Of a DNA stretch of 64,000 nucleotides, positions 20,127 to 27,672 are shown in pieces (positions within the stretch are counted from its first letter, which is position 1; each line of letters starts with the position of its first letter). The notes beneath the pieces were generated by a model, which was not told the origin of the DNA, ran no database searches, and saw only the letters and a list, made by a program, of their open reading frames with translations. The stretch covers positions 158,313 through 222,312 of the forward strand of contig NZ_ATXG01000004.1 of NCBI RefSeq assembly GCF_000421565.1, written 5' to 3'. Source of the stretch: Agromyces subbeticus DSM 16689 (GTDB lineage Bacteria > Actinomycetota > Actinomycetes > Actinomycetales > Microbacteriaceae). A program made the translations under genes and the position numbers.

Positions 20127-21539
20127 TTGTCGACACCGACCAACACGCAGGATGGCGTCACGGTCTTCCTGACCTCCGCCACGCAGGCCGACGTGCACGC
20201 CGATGGCACTGTCACCGGCATCCAAGCCGCCGACGGCGGCGCACTTCGCGACCAGGTCGTCGCGTTCGTGCAGGATCGCGCGCAGCGCCTCGGGGCAGCC
20301 GCCACGGCCTCGCTCATCGACGACTCGTCGCACTGGACCCTGACCGTCGAACCCGACGGCCGGGTGACCGAGGCGCCATCGGCGCTCGCAGCCGAGGAGT
20401 TCGCGGAGGTCGCGCCGACCTCGACCGCTCCGATTCCCGTCGTGCCGCCGCATTTCTCGATCCCCGTGGCATCCGCCCCGCCGCCCGTCTCGGCGGCGCC
20501 GGCACGGGTCTCGAGCCCGACACCGGCCCCGGCAGCAGCACCAGCGCTTGTGCCCCCGGCACCGACGCCCATTTCGTCCCCGACGGCGGCCGGCGCAAAG
20601 CCGCACCGCCCGACGGTCGACGACCTGCTTTCGAGCCGCCCGCGGGTGCGCCCGCTGCGCGCGACCACCGGCTGGCAGGGCCGGGTGCGCCGGCTCAGCG
20701 GCGGCCTCATCTCGCCGAAGCCGAGCGCGGCCGAGCAGTCGAAGCACGAGCAGACCACCCGTGTGCAGAAGCGGCTCGACGGCCCCCGCACGATCGTGGT
20801 GCTGAACCCCAAGGGCGGCGCGCACAAGACGACGAGCACGCTGCTGCTCGCGGCGACCTTCGGCCGGCTTCGCGGCGGCTCCACGCTCGCGTGGGACAAC
20901 AACGAGACCCGAGGCACGCTCGGCTGGCGTGCCCAGCACTCGCCCCACCACCGCACCGCCGTCGACCTGCTCAACGACCTCGAGCGGTTCGAGAACCCGA
21001 GCGTCGCGAGCCTCAGCCAGCTCGACGAGTACGTGCGCACGCAGGTCGACGCCCGCTTCGACGTCTTGGCCTCAGACGAGGATGCCGCGGCGACCTCGAC
21101 CATCGACGACGCCGCGTTCGACCGCCTGCATCGCACCCTGTCGCGCTACTACCGGCTGCTCGTGGTCGACACCGGCAACAACATGCGCGCCTCGAACTGG
21201 GTGGCGGCCGTCGCGGCGGCCGACCAGCTCGTGATCGTCTCGACGGTGCGCGAAGACACCGCCGCGAGTGCCGCCTGGCTGCTCGACGGGCTCGCCGAGA
21301 AGGGCTTCGGCGACAAGGTCGAGCGGGCCGTGACGATTCTCACCTCGCCCTCTGAAAAGCCCGACCGTGAGCTCGAGCAGCGCCTCACCGATCACTTCGG
21401 TGCGCTCACCGCCGCGGTCACGACCATCCCCTACGACGACGCGCTCGTCGACGGCGGCACGATCGACTTCGACGCGCTGTCGTCGGAGACGAACGACGCG
21501 TGGCTGCGGGCTGCCGCGGTGGTCGCCGACCAGCTCTGA
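20127..21539 (+). CDS. MinD/ParA-like P-loop ATPase with Pro-rich N-terminal half
   Basis: 470 residues from a TTG start; GAGGGG lies 8 bases before it, and no ATG or GTG gives a better start. Residues 1-90 form a small N-terminal domain (GVTVFLTSATQADVHADG), 100-175 are Pro/Ala linker, and from 225 comes a SIMIBI ATPase with deviant Walker A NPKGGAHKTTST, then WDNNETRGTLGW, VVDTGNNMRASNW (Walker B-like) and SYYRLLVVDTG-type strands. The deviant lysine is kept, but Asn replaces the usual Asp-Pro after the switch (WDNNETRG). Similar proteins in actinobacteria lie near secretion or partition genes; no partner is adjacent here. Confidence 0.8.
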   Translation: MSTPTNTQDGVTVFLTSATQADVHADGTVTGIQAADGGALRDQVVAFVQDRAQRLGAAATASLIDDSSHWTLTVEPDGRVTEAPSALAAEEFAEVAPTSTAPIPVVPPHFSIPVASAPPPVSAAPARVSSPTPAPAAAPALVPPAPTPISSPTAAGAKPHRPTVDDLLSSRPRVRPLRATTGWQGRVRRLSGGLISPKPSAAEQSKHEQTTRVQKRLDGPRTIVVLNPKGGAHKTTSTLLLAATFGRLRGGSTLAWDNNETRGTLGWRAQHSPHHRTAVDLLNDLERFENPSVASLSQLDEYVRTQVDARFDVLASDEDAAATSTIDDAAFDRLHRTLSRYYRLLVVDTGNNMRASNWVAAVAAADQLVIVSTVREDTAASAAWLLDGLAEKGFGDKVERAVTILTSPSEKPDRELEQRLTDHFGALTAAVTTIPYDDALVDGGTIDFDALSSETNDAWLRAAAVVADQL

Positions 21540-21606
21540 ACCGACCGCTCGGACGCCGCTGAATCGGCCGCTCACCTACACTCGAAGACAGCTGAGGGGG
21601 TGGCGA

Positions 21607-22206
21607 ATGGCCGGTGAACCGATCACGGTCTCGATCCGGCGCGAGGTCGACCCCGAGCGCATCGCCGAGGCGACCGCGTGGGTGCAGACCGGCGTGAATC
21701 TCGCCGCGAAGTACCCGGGGTTCCTCGGCTCGGGCTGGGTGCGCGCCGGCGAGGGCTCGCAGGTCTGGCACATGCTCTACCGCTTCGCGAGCGAAGAGAC
21801 GCTCGAAGCGTGGGAGCGCTCCTCGGAACGCACCTGGTGGCTCTCGATGGGCCAGGGCTTCGTGCGCTCCGAGCGCAGCCGTCGACGCAGCGGCATCGAG
21901 GGCTGGTTCGACGACCCGGCGACCGGTTCGGTTCCGGTGGCGGATGCCGCGGCATCCACTTCGCTCGACGAACTGCCGCCGGCGCCGCCGCGCTGGAAGC
22001 AGGCCGTGACGATCTGGCTCGGCTTCTTCCCGGTGAACCTCGTCTTCACGCTGCTCGTCACCTCGTTCGTGCCCGGTTGGGACGACCTCGCCGTCGCCCT
22101 GAAGGTGCTCGTCACCACACTGCTGCTCACCCCGGTCATGACATTCTGGGCGCTGCCCTTCATCACCCGCCTGCTGCGTCGCTGGCTCGCCCCGACCGCG
22201 CGCTGA
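21607..22206 (+). CDS. ABM-domain protein with two C-terminal membrane helices
   Basis: 199 residues. The N-terminal 95 residues resemble an antibiotic-biosynthesis-monooxygenase (ABM) domain (TVSIRREVDPERIAEATAWVQTG, YPGFLGSGWVRAGEGSQVWHMLYRFASEETLEAWERS). Then come a linker and two membrane helices (TIWLGFFPVNLVFTLLVTSFV, VLVTTLLLTPVMTFWALPF). This ABM-plus-membrane arrangement occurs in many bacteria without a known reaction. GAGGGGG lies before the ATG. Convergent with the IclR gene. Confidence 0.8.
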   Translation: MAGEPITVSIRREVDPERIAEATAWVQTGVNLAAKYPGFLGSGWVRAGEGSQVWHMLYRFASEETLEAWERSSERTWWLSMGQGFVRSERSRRRSGIEGWFDDPATGSVPVADAAASTSLDELPPAPPRWKQAVTIWLGFFPVNLVFTLLVTSFVPGWDDLAVALKVLVTTLLLTPVMTFWALPFITRLLRRWLAPTAR

Positions 22207-22229
22207 CCCCGCGGTGACCCCGCGCCGGG

Positions 22230-22297
22230 TTCGGGACCACTCGTTTCGCGCGGGACCCCGGATGTCGGTGGTCCGGTGCGATACGGGTGGTCCCGAA
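22230..22297. terminator. Long inverted repeat between convergent genes
   Basis: Outer arms TTCGGGACCAC (22230-22240) and GTGGTCCCGAA (22287-22297) pair perfectly; further GGACC/GGTCC pairing is possible inside. Located between the ABM gene and the IclR gene, so it could stop transcription from both sides. Confidence 0.5.
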
Positions 22298-22308
22298 GGG
22301 AGACCCGA

Positions 22309-23091
22309 TCAGCGGATGCCGCGGATACGCCGTGACAGCAATGCCGCCGCGTCGCGCACCCCGGCGACGGCCTGCTCCTGCAGTTCGGCCCGTGCATCGT
22401 CGGGGAAGGTGACCGCGATCGCCGCGGCCGGCCAGCCGAGATGGTCGACGACCGCGACCCCGACCGAGGCGAGGCCGCCCGTGACCTCGCCGTCTTCCGC
22501 GGCGAACCCGGCCTCGCGCACCGCCGCGAGCACGCGCTTCAGCCGGCCGTAGCTCCACTCCGCGGCATCCGCTTCACCGGCCGAGACGCGCGCGGCGAAC
22601 GCCGACCGCTCGGGATAGAGGGCGCGCAGCTGCGCGGGCGGCAGCTCGGCGAGCATCGCCCGGCCCGTGGCGGTGAGGTGGGCGGGCAAGCGAACGCCGA
22701 CGTCGGTGACGAGCGAGGGGCGGCGCGGCGCGCGCTCCTCGACGAGGTAGAGCACGTCGCGCCCGTGCAGCACCGCGAGGTGGCCGCTCTCGCCGAGCCG
22801 GTCGACGAGGGAGGCGACGAGCGGCCGGCCGAGGCGGGCGAGCGGCTGCTGCCGCGAGAAGCCGCTCGACAGCTCGAACGCCGCGACGCCGAGCCCGTAG
22901 CGTCGCTCTTCGGGCAGGTGCACGACGAAGCCGCGTTCCTGCATGACGGCGAGCAGGTGGTAGACGGTCGAACGAGGAATCGCGAGTGCCTGCGCGATCG
23001 TCGCGGCGGGCACCGGCCCGCGCTGCGCCGCGAGGTGGGTGAGGATCGCGAGCGTCTGGTCGGCCGCGGGCACCTTGGATTGCTCGGTCAT
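22309..23091 (-). CDS. IclR-family regulator, probable regulator of histidine utilisation
   Basis: 260 residues. N-terminal winged helix (LAILTHLAAQRGPVPAATIAQALAIPRSTVYHLLAVMQERGFVVHL) and C-terminal effector domain (HLTATGRAMLAELP, VGVAVVDHLGWPAAAIAVTFP). Divergent from hutH; the shared intergenic region carries TCTGGGATACCGGA, the 14-mer also found before hutU and hutG. In corynebacteria an IclR protein (HutR) controls histidine utilisation through a site I recall as close to TCTGwwATwCCAGA, so this is very likely the same type of regulator. Whether it activates or represses cannot be read from the sequence. Confidence 0.85.
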   Translation of the reverse strand: MTEQSKVPAADQTLAILTHLAAQRGPVPAATIAQALAIPRSTVYHLLAVMQERGFVVHLPEERRYGLGVAAFELSSGFSRQQPLARLGRPLVASLVDRLGESGHLAVLHGRDVLYLVEERAPRRPSLVTDVGVRLPAHLTATGRAMLAELPPAQLRALYPERSAFAARVSAGEADAAEWSYGRLKRVLAAVREAGFAAEDGEVTGGLASVGVAVVDHLGWPAAAIAVTFPDDARAELQEQAVAGVRDAAALLSRRIRGIR

Positions 23092-23114
23092 CTCTCCTCC
23101 GAGCTCAGTCTAGA

Positions 23115-23128
23115 TCTGGGATACCGGA
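23115..23128. promoter_or_regulatory. hut operator 1 (hutR-like/hutH divergent region)
   Basis: TCTGGGATACCGGA, imperfect palindrome. It matches 12 of 14 bases of the reverse-complemented site before hutU (TCTGGGATGCCAGA) and 11 of 14 of the site before hutG. 57 bases upstream of the hutH ATG. Confidence 0.7.
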
Positions 23129-23184
23129 CGATGACCCTGCGCGCACGCTTCCCGCGCGCGCGAGCGCGGTGTGGAATCGGAGGT

Positions 23185-24825
23185 ATGAGCAGCAGCATCT
23201 CCGCACCCGTCCGCGCCGCGGCATCCGTCACCGTCGGCACCGGAGCCCTCGGCATCGACGACGTCGTCGCGGTCGCGCGCCACGGGGCACCCGTCGTGCT
23301 CGACCCCGCCGCGCTCGACGCCGTCGCCGCGAGCCGCGCGATCATCGAGGGCCTCGCCGCCGACCCCGAGCCGCACTACGGCATCTCGACGGGCTTCGGC
23401 GCACTCGCGACGACCTTCATCGCCGAAGACCGCCGCGCCCAGCTGCAGTCGAGCCTCGTGCGCTCGCACGCCGCCGGCTCGGGCGCCGAGGTCGAGACCG
23501 AGGTCGTGCGCGCGCTCATGCTGCTGCGCCTCTCGACGCTCATGACCGGTCGCACCGGTGTGCGCCGCGAGACCGCCGAGACCTACGCGGCCATCCTCAA
23601 CGCGGGCATCACGCCGGTCGTGCGCGAGTACGGCTCGCTCGGATGCTCCGGCGACCTCGCCCCCCTCGCGCACTGCGCGCTCGTGGCGATGGGCGAGGGC
23701 GAGGTTCGCGTCGATACCGTCGGTCGAGTAGCGACGAAGGAGCGTATCGAGACCTCGAGCGCACCGGGTCTCGATACGCCTCCTTCGTCGGCTACTCGAC
23801 CGGCGAGTGAAGCCCTCGCCGCCGCCGGTATCACGCCGCTGCGCCTCGGCGAGAAGGAGGGCCTCGCCCTCATCAACGGCACCGACGGCATGCTCGGCAT
23901 GCTCGCCCTCGCCATCGACGACTTGCGGATGCTGCTGACCACCGCCGACATCGCGGCGGCCATGAGCGTCGAAGGGCTCATGGGCACCGACGCCGTGTTC
24001 GCCGAAGACCTCCACCGCCTGCGGCCGCACGCCGGCCAGGCGGCATCCGCTGCGAACCTGCGCACGCTGCTCGCCGGCTCGCCCATCGTGGCGAGCCACA
24101 AGGGACCCGAATGCACTCGCGTGCAAGACGCCTACTCCCTGCGCTGCGCACCCCAGGTGCACGGCGCCGCCCGCGACACGCTCGCCCACGCGGCATCCGT
24201 CGCCGACGCCGAGCTCGCGAGCGCGATCGACAACCCCGTGCTCACCCTCGACGGACGCGTCGAGTCGAACGGCAACTTCCACGGGGCGCCCGTCGGGTAC
24301 GTGCTCGACTTCCTCGCGATCGCGGTGGCGGATGTCGCGTCGATGAGCGAGCGCCGCACCGACCGGTTCCTCGACCGCGCGCGCAACCAGGGCCTGCCGC
24401 CATTCCTCGCCCACGAGGTCGGCGTGGACTCGGGCCTGATGATCGCGCAGTACACCGCCGCGGGCATCGTGAGCGAGCTGAAGCGGCTCGCGGTTCCGGC
24501 ATCCGTCGACTCGATCCCGTCGTCGGCCATGCAGGAGGACCACGTGTCGATGGGCTGGGCTGCTGGTCGCAAGCTCCGTCGGGCGATCGACGGGCTCGGT
24601 CGCGTGCTCGCGATCGAGGTCATGACCGCCGCCCGCGGGCTCGCGCTGCGGGCACCGCTCGTGCCGGGAGCCGCGACGGGAGCCGTCGTCTCGCTCGTGG
24701 CCGAGACGGGCGCGGTGCCCGGCCCCGATCGCTACCTCTCCCCCGAGATCGAGGCGATCTCGGGGCTCGTGGCCTCGGGTGCGGTGGTGTCGCGTGCAGC
24801 GGATGCAGCGGGGCTGCTCGCCTGA
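23185..24825 (+). CDS. hutH: Histidine ammonia-lyase with an in-frame repeat insertion
   Basis: Deaminates L-histidine to urocanate and ammonia, first step of histidine degradation. 546 residues, about 30 more than usual. The MIO cofactor triad is Cys-Ser-Gly in GSLGCSGDLAPLAH (Cys is allowed at this position in the family). Other marks: HYGISTGFGAL, LALINGTDGMLG, QDAYSLRCAPQVHGA, NPVL, ESNGNFHG. The extra residues (about VGRVATKERIETSSAPGLDTPPSS...) lie between GEGEVRVDT and SEALAAAGITP and are encoded by palindromic element B; normal enzymes have a short loop there. GGAGGT touches the ATG almost directly, closer than normal spacing. Expected to remain active because the insertion is in a surface loop (inference). 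Confidence 0.93.
   Translation: MSSSISAPVRAAASVTVGTGALGIDDVVAVARHGAPVVLDPAALDAVAASRAIIEGLAADPEPHYGISTGFGALATTFIAEDRRAQLQSSLVRSHAAGSGAEVETEVVRALMLLRLSTLMTGRTGVRRETAETYAAILNAGITPVVREYGSLGCSGDLAPLAHCALVAMGEGEVRVDTVGRVATKERIETSSAPGLDTPPSSATRPASEALAAAGITPLRLGEKEGLALINGTDGMLGMLALAIDDLRMLLTTADIAAAMSVEGLMGTDAVFAEDLHRLRPHAGQAASAANLRTLLAGSPIVASHKGPECTRVQDAYSLRCAPQVHGAARDTLAHAASVADAELASAIDNPVLTLDGRVESNGNFHGAPVGYVLDFLAIAVADVASMSERRTDRFLDRARNQGLPPFLAHEVGVDSGLMIAQYTAAGIVSELKRLAVPASVDSIPSSAMQEDHVSMGWAAGRKLRRAIDGLGRVLAIEVMTAARGLALRAPLVPGAATGAVVSLVAETGAVPGPDRYLSPEIEAISGLVASGAVVSRAADAAGLLA
23721..23802. repeat. Palindromic element, copy B, inside hutH
   Basis: Left half CGGTCGAGTAG, CGACGAAGGAGC, GTATCGAGACC; right half the same in reverse with two single-base insertions (CCGACGAAGGAGGC). 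82 bp, with the two halves about 12 bases apart. Read through in frame by hutH with no stop, although box 1 contains TAG in another frame. Confidence 0.9.
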
Positions 24826-24829
24826 GTCG

Positions 24830-24893
24830 ACCGTGAGCCGCGCACGCTGAGGCGGCGCTCGCCGCCGGGTTGCCGGGCGGTTCGGCTCACGGT
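24830..24893. terminator. Bidirectional hairpin between hutH and pstB
   Basis: Perfect outer arms ACCGTGAGCCG and CGGCTCACGGT, with inner GGCGGC/GCCGCC pairing. It follows the hutH stop by 4 bases and the pstB stop (minus strand) by 7 bases, so it can end both transcripts. Confidence 0.75.
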
Positions 24894-24900
24894 GCCGGCG

Positions 24901-25809
24901 TCACCCGAACCGCCCGTTCACGTAGTCGAACGTTCGCGGGTCGATCGGGTCGGCGAACATCGCATCGGTGTCGCCGTGCTCCACGATCGCGCCGGGTGTG
25001 CCCTGCGAGGCGAGGAAGAACGCGCAGTGCTGGGAGACCCGCTGCGCCTGTTGCATGTTGTGCGTCACGATGACGATCGTGACCTCGTCCGCCAGCTCGA
25101 GCATCGTCTCCTCGATGACGCGCGTCGACGTCGGGTCGAGTGCCGAGCACGGCTCGTCCATGAGCAGCACGCGCGGTCGCACCGCGAGCGATCGCGCGAT
25201 GCAGAGCCGCTGCTGCTGGCCGCCCGAGAGCCCGGCACCCGGCGCACGCAGACGGTCCTTGACCTCCTTCCAGAGGCCGGCCTTCGTGAGGCACGATTCG
25301 ACGAGCTCGTCGCGCTCATCGCGCGACACACGCGTTCCGGTCAGCGTGAGACCCGCGACGACGTTGTCGTAGATCGACTGGGCCGGGAACGGATTCGGCT
25401 TCTGGAAGACCATCCCGATGTGCTTGCGCGCCTCGACGAGCTTGCGTGCCGGGTCGTAGATGTCTTCACCGTCGAGCAGCACCTCACCGGCGAGCGACGC
25501 CGACGGCACGAGCTCGTGCATGCGGTTCAGGATGCGGAGGAACGTGGACTTACCGCATCCGGACGGCCCGATGAGCGACGTGATCACGCCGGCTTCCATC
25601 GTCAGCGACACCCGATCGAGCACTTGGTGATCGCCGAACCACGCCGAGATGTTGCGGCCCTCGAGGGTGGCGAGCTCGGTCGGCGCCGTGACGAGGCCGT
25701 TCGAGGCGGGTTCGGGCCTCATGATACGAGTGAAGCTCGGCAGTCGGATGCCGCGGAATCCGATGCGGCTCTCGGGAATCGCCTCGACGGTGGTCAGGTC
25801 TTCGGTCAT
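24901..25809 (-). CDS. pstB: Phosphate ABC transporter ATP-binding protein
   Basis: ATPase of the high-affinity phosphate importer. 302 residues: Walker A GPSGCGKST (81-89), MVFQKPNPFP (PstB-specific Q-loop region), signature LSGGQQQRL, Walker B LLMDEPCSALDP, VTHNMQQAQRVS, and the PstB ending TFDYVNGRFG. The N-terminus is about 45 residues longer than usual (MTEDLTTVEAIPESR...). GAAGGAAG before the ATG supports this start. Last gene of the Pst locus and separated from pstA by eight surface-protein genes, an unusual order. Confidence 0.95.
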   Translation of the reverse strand: MTEDLTTVEAIPESRIGFRGIRLPSFTRIMRPEPASNGLVTAPTELATLEGRNISAWFGDHQVLDRVSLTMEAGVITSLIGPSGCGKSTFLRILNRMHELVPSASLAGEVLLDGEDIYDPARKLVEARKHIGMVFQKPNPFPAQSIYDNVVAGLTLTGTRVSRDERDELVESCLTKAGLWKEVKDRLRAPGAGLSGGQQQRLCIARSLAVRPRVLLMDEPCSALDPTSTRVIEETMLELADEVTIVIVTHNMQQAQRVSQHCAFFLASQGTPGAIVEHGDTDAMFADPIDPRTFDYVNGRFG

Positions 25810-25822
25810 GGTCGGCTTCCTT

Positions 25823-25862
25823 CAGGGGGCGCGGGGTCAGGGGGCGCGGGGTCAGGGGGGTC
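25823..25862. repeat. 15-bp tandem repeat between sortase-like gene and pstB
   Basis: CAGGGGGCGCGGGGT occurs twice perfectly and once partly, in the 73-base gap between the two genes. Non-coding. Length variation here would change the spacing of the pstB leader. Confidence 0.7.
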
Positions 25863-25882
25863 GCGGGTCGGCGGATCGCTGG

Positions 25883-26899
25883 TCAGAGCAGGTTGGGCAA
25901 CAGCCGCACGATCTCGCCGGTGACCCAGAGGCCGGCGAGCAGGGTGAGCGGAATGAAGACGATCCAGGTGCGGCGCGGCCCGACGTTCCGGTACGACCAC
26001 ACTGCGGCGAACTCGACGATCAGGAGGAACTGCAGGCCGAACACCAGCGCCCAGAGCATCGACGTGTCGCCGTGCAACTCGCGATCGGACTCGGGCAGCG
26101 TGACGAAGTTCGTCAGGCGCACGCCTCTCGGCTGTGCTTCGCTCGTGAGGCGGGCGTCGACGCGCGCGATGCCGGAAGGCCAGAATGGCGCGCCGCGCGC
26201 GGTCGTGAGGATGACCCGGCTCTCGCCGGCGGTGAGGCGCGGGGGTGCAGGGTCGCCCGCGTAGCGCAGCCCGATCACCTCGAACGTGTGCTCGCCCTGC
26301 CCGGTGATCATCGTGAACTCATCGCCGGGAGCAAGCTCCTGGATGCGCGCGAACGGCCCGCCGTACGCTGCGGCACGGCCGAGCAGCACGCTCACGCCGG
26401 CCTGGCCGGGCAGCGCCGTGTCACGTCGATGGCCGGGGCCCAGTTCCGTCGTGGCGGAGTCGGTGCCCTCGACGATGATCTCCTTGATGCCGAGTTGCGG
26501 AATCTCGAGCAGTGCCACCGGCGCACCGTCGGGCAACAGCACGTCGTGCACGTCGCCCTCGCTCACCGGGGCGACCCCCTCCTCCAGCTGGGCACGGAAG
26601 GTGTCGCTCAGTTGTTGCTGCGTCACGAAATGGCGAACCTGACCGATGACCATGACATTGAGCACGAGTGCGAGCAGCAGCACCGAGCAGACGATGAGTG
26701 CGCCACGGATGAACTGCTCACGCGGCGACAGCACGATCGGCGGGCGTGGTGCCGTCGGCATGCGGCGAGGGGGCTTCGGAACTCTCGGCGGCTTCGGCGG
26801 CTTGGCTGGTGGCGTCGGCCATGATCTGGGAATGGTCGAGAAGCCCCCGTCGGTGTCGGAACTCTCGAACCCGTACTCATCCCGTTCGGTGAGCGTCAC
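25883..26899 (-). CDS. Sortase-fold membrane protein without catalytic His and Cys
   Basis: 338 residues. A Pro/Lys-rich cytoplasmic head (KPPKPPRVPKPPRRMP), a membrane helix (GALIVCSVLLLALVLNVMV), a sortase-like beta barrel (VALLEIPQLGIKEIIVEG, GPGHRRDTALPGQAGVSVLLG, LAPGDEFTMITGQGEHTFEVIG) and two C-terminal helices. Where class E/F sortases have AGHRTTYG this protein has LGRAAAYG (His replaced by Arg), and where they have LTTC it has LTTARG (Cys replaced by Ala). It therefore cannot act as a transpeptidase; I infer a structural or substrate-holding role. GTG start overlaps the upstream TGA (GTGA). Confidence 0.78.
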   Translation of the reverse strand: MTLTERDEYGFESSDTDGGFSTIPRSWPTPPAKPPKPPRVPKPPRRMPTAPRPPIVLSPREQFIRGALIVCSVLLLALVLNVMVIGQVRHFVTQQQLSDTFRAQLEEGVAPVSEGDVHDVLLPDGAPVALLEIPQLGIKEIIVEGTDSATTELGPGHRRDTALPGQAGVSVLLGRAAAYGGPFARIQELAPGDEFTMITGQGEHTFEVIGLRYAGDPAPPRLTAGESRVILTTARGAPFWPSGIARVDARLTSEAQPRGVRLTNFVTLPESDRELHGDTSMLWALVFGLQFLLIVEFAAVWSYRNVGPRRTWIVFIPLTLLAGLWVTGEIVRLLPNLL

Positions 26900-27672
26900 G
26901 CCGCCTCGCCCAATCGCAGCGGCGCGCCGACCCGTCGGAGGAAGTGGCCGATCGCGGCGAATCCGAGTCCGACGACGATTCCGACACCGATCAGCCACGG
27001 TGGCGCGAACACGTTCGCGTCGCGAGTGAACGGCGACAGTTCGGCGTTGTCGACCTGCGCAGGCGGCGTGAATCGGGTGTGAACCGTCACGAACGTCCAC
27101 TGACCCACGCCCGGCAGCGTGGCACTGATCGTTCGCTTCTCGCCGGGTTCCAGTGCGGCGACCTCGACGGCGTCGACTTGGCTGATGCGGTTGCCGAACG
27201 GCCCTTCGAGCCAGAAGTCGGCCGAGCCGTCGATCGTCGACTTCGACGCGTTGCGCACGGTGAACCACACTTGCAGTTGCCCGGCGAGCGGGTCGAGTGA
27301 CGGTGAGTACCCACCGGCGAGGCCGCCCACGAAGAGCACGCCGCCGAGACTGACCTCGTCGGCCGCCGGTGGAGCGGCCAGGACGGCTGCCGGTGCGCCG
27401 GCCGTGTCGACGAACGCGCCGGAGCCCTGCTGGCCCGCGCCGGGCCGACCGGGCGGTGTGATGGGCGGCCCCTTCGGCGGCGCGGTCGGCCGACCCGTCG
27501 GCGGCACGACCCCGTCACTCACGTCGACCGTCAGGTTTTCGCCCGGCGCCGTCTCTTCAGCCCACGCCGCGCGATCTGCCGTCGCCAAGCCGGCAACGAC
27601 GAATGACGCGACGAGCAGGATGCCGCCGAGGGTCCCGATTCGCCGGACGACCGTACGCCGCTCATCGATCAC
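26896..27672 (-). CDS. Short DUF916-related membrane protein
   Basis: 258 residues. Signal peptide (GILLVASFVVAGLATADRAAWA), a Pro/Gly-rich spacer (PPTGRPTAPPKGPPITPP), an immunoglobulin-like domain (LQVWFTVRNASKSTIDGSADFWLEGPFG, AALEPGEKRTISATLPGVGQWTFVTV) and a C-terminal anchor (PPWLIGVGIVVGLGFAAIGHFLRR). The domain resembles the second half of the larger DUF916 protein next to it (same TIQNTGN-like strand, same PPW...V membrane entry), so it may be a shortened paralogue. GTG start with CAGGAG upstream; overlaps the previous gene by 11 bases, hence co-translated. Confidence 0.7.
   Translation of the reverse strand: MIDERRTVVRRIGTLGGILLVASFVVAGLATADRAAWAEETAPGENLTVDVSDGVVPPTGRPTAPPKGPPITPPGRPGAGQQGSGAFVDTAGAPAAVLAAPPAADEVSLGGVLFVGGLAGGYSPSLDPLAGQLQVWFTVRNASKSTIDGSADFWLEGPFGNRISQVDAVEVAALEPGEKRTISATLPGVGQWTFVTVHTRFTPPAQVDNAELSPFTRDANVFAPPWLIGVGIVVGLGFAAIGHFLRRVGAPLRLGEAA

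Noticed and set aside
23721..23802. Intein or group I/II intron in hutH
   Set aside because: Far too short, no splicing motifs, and the frame is kept through the insert.
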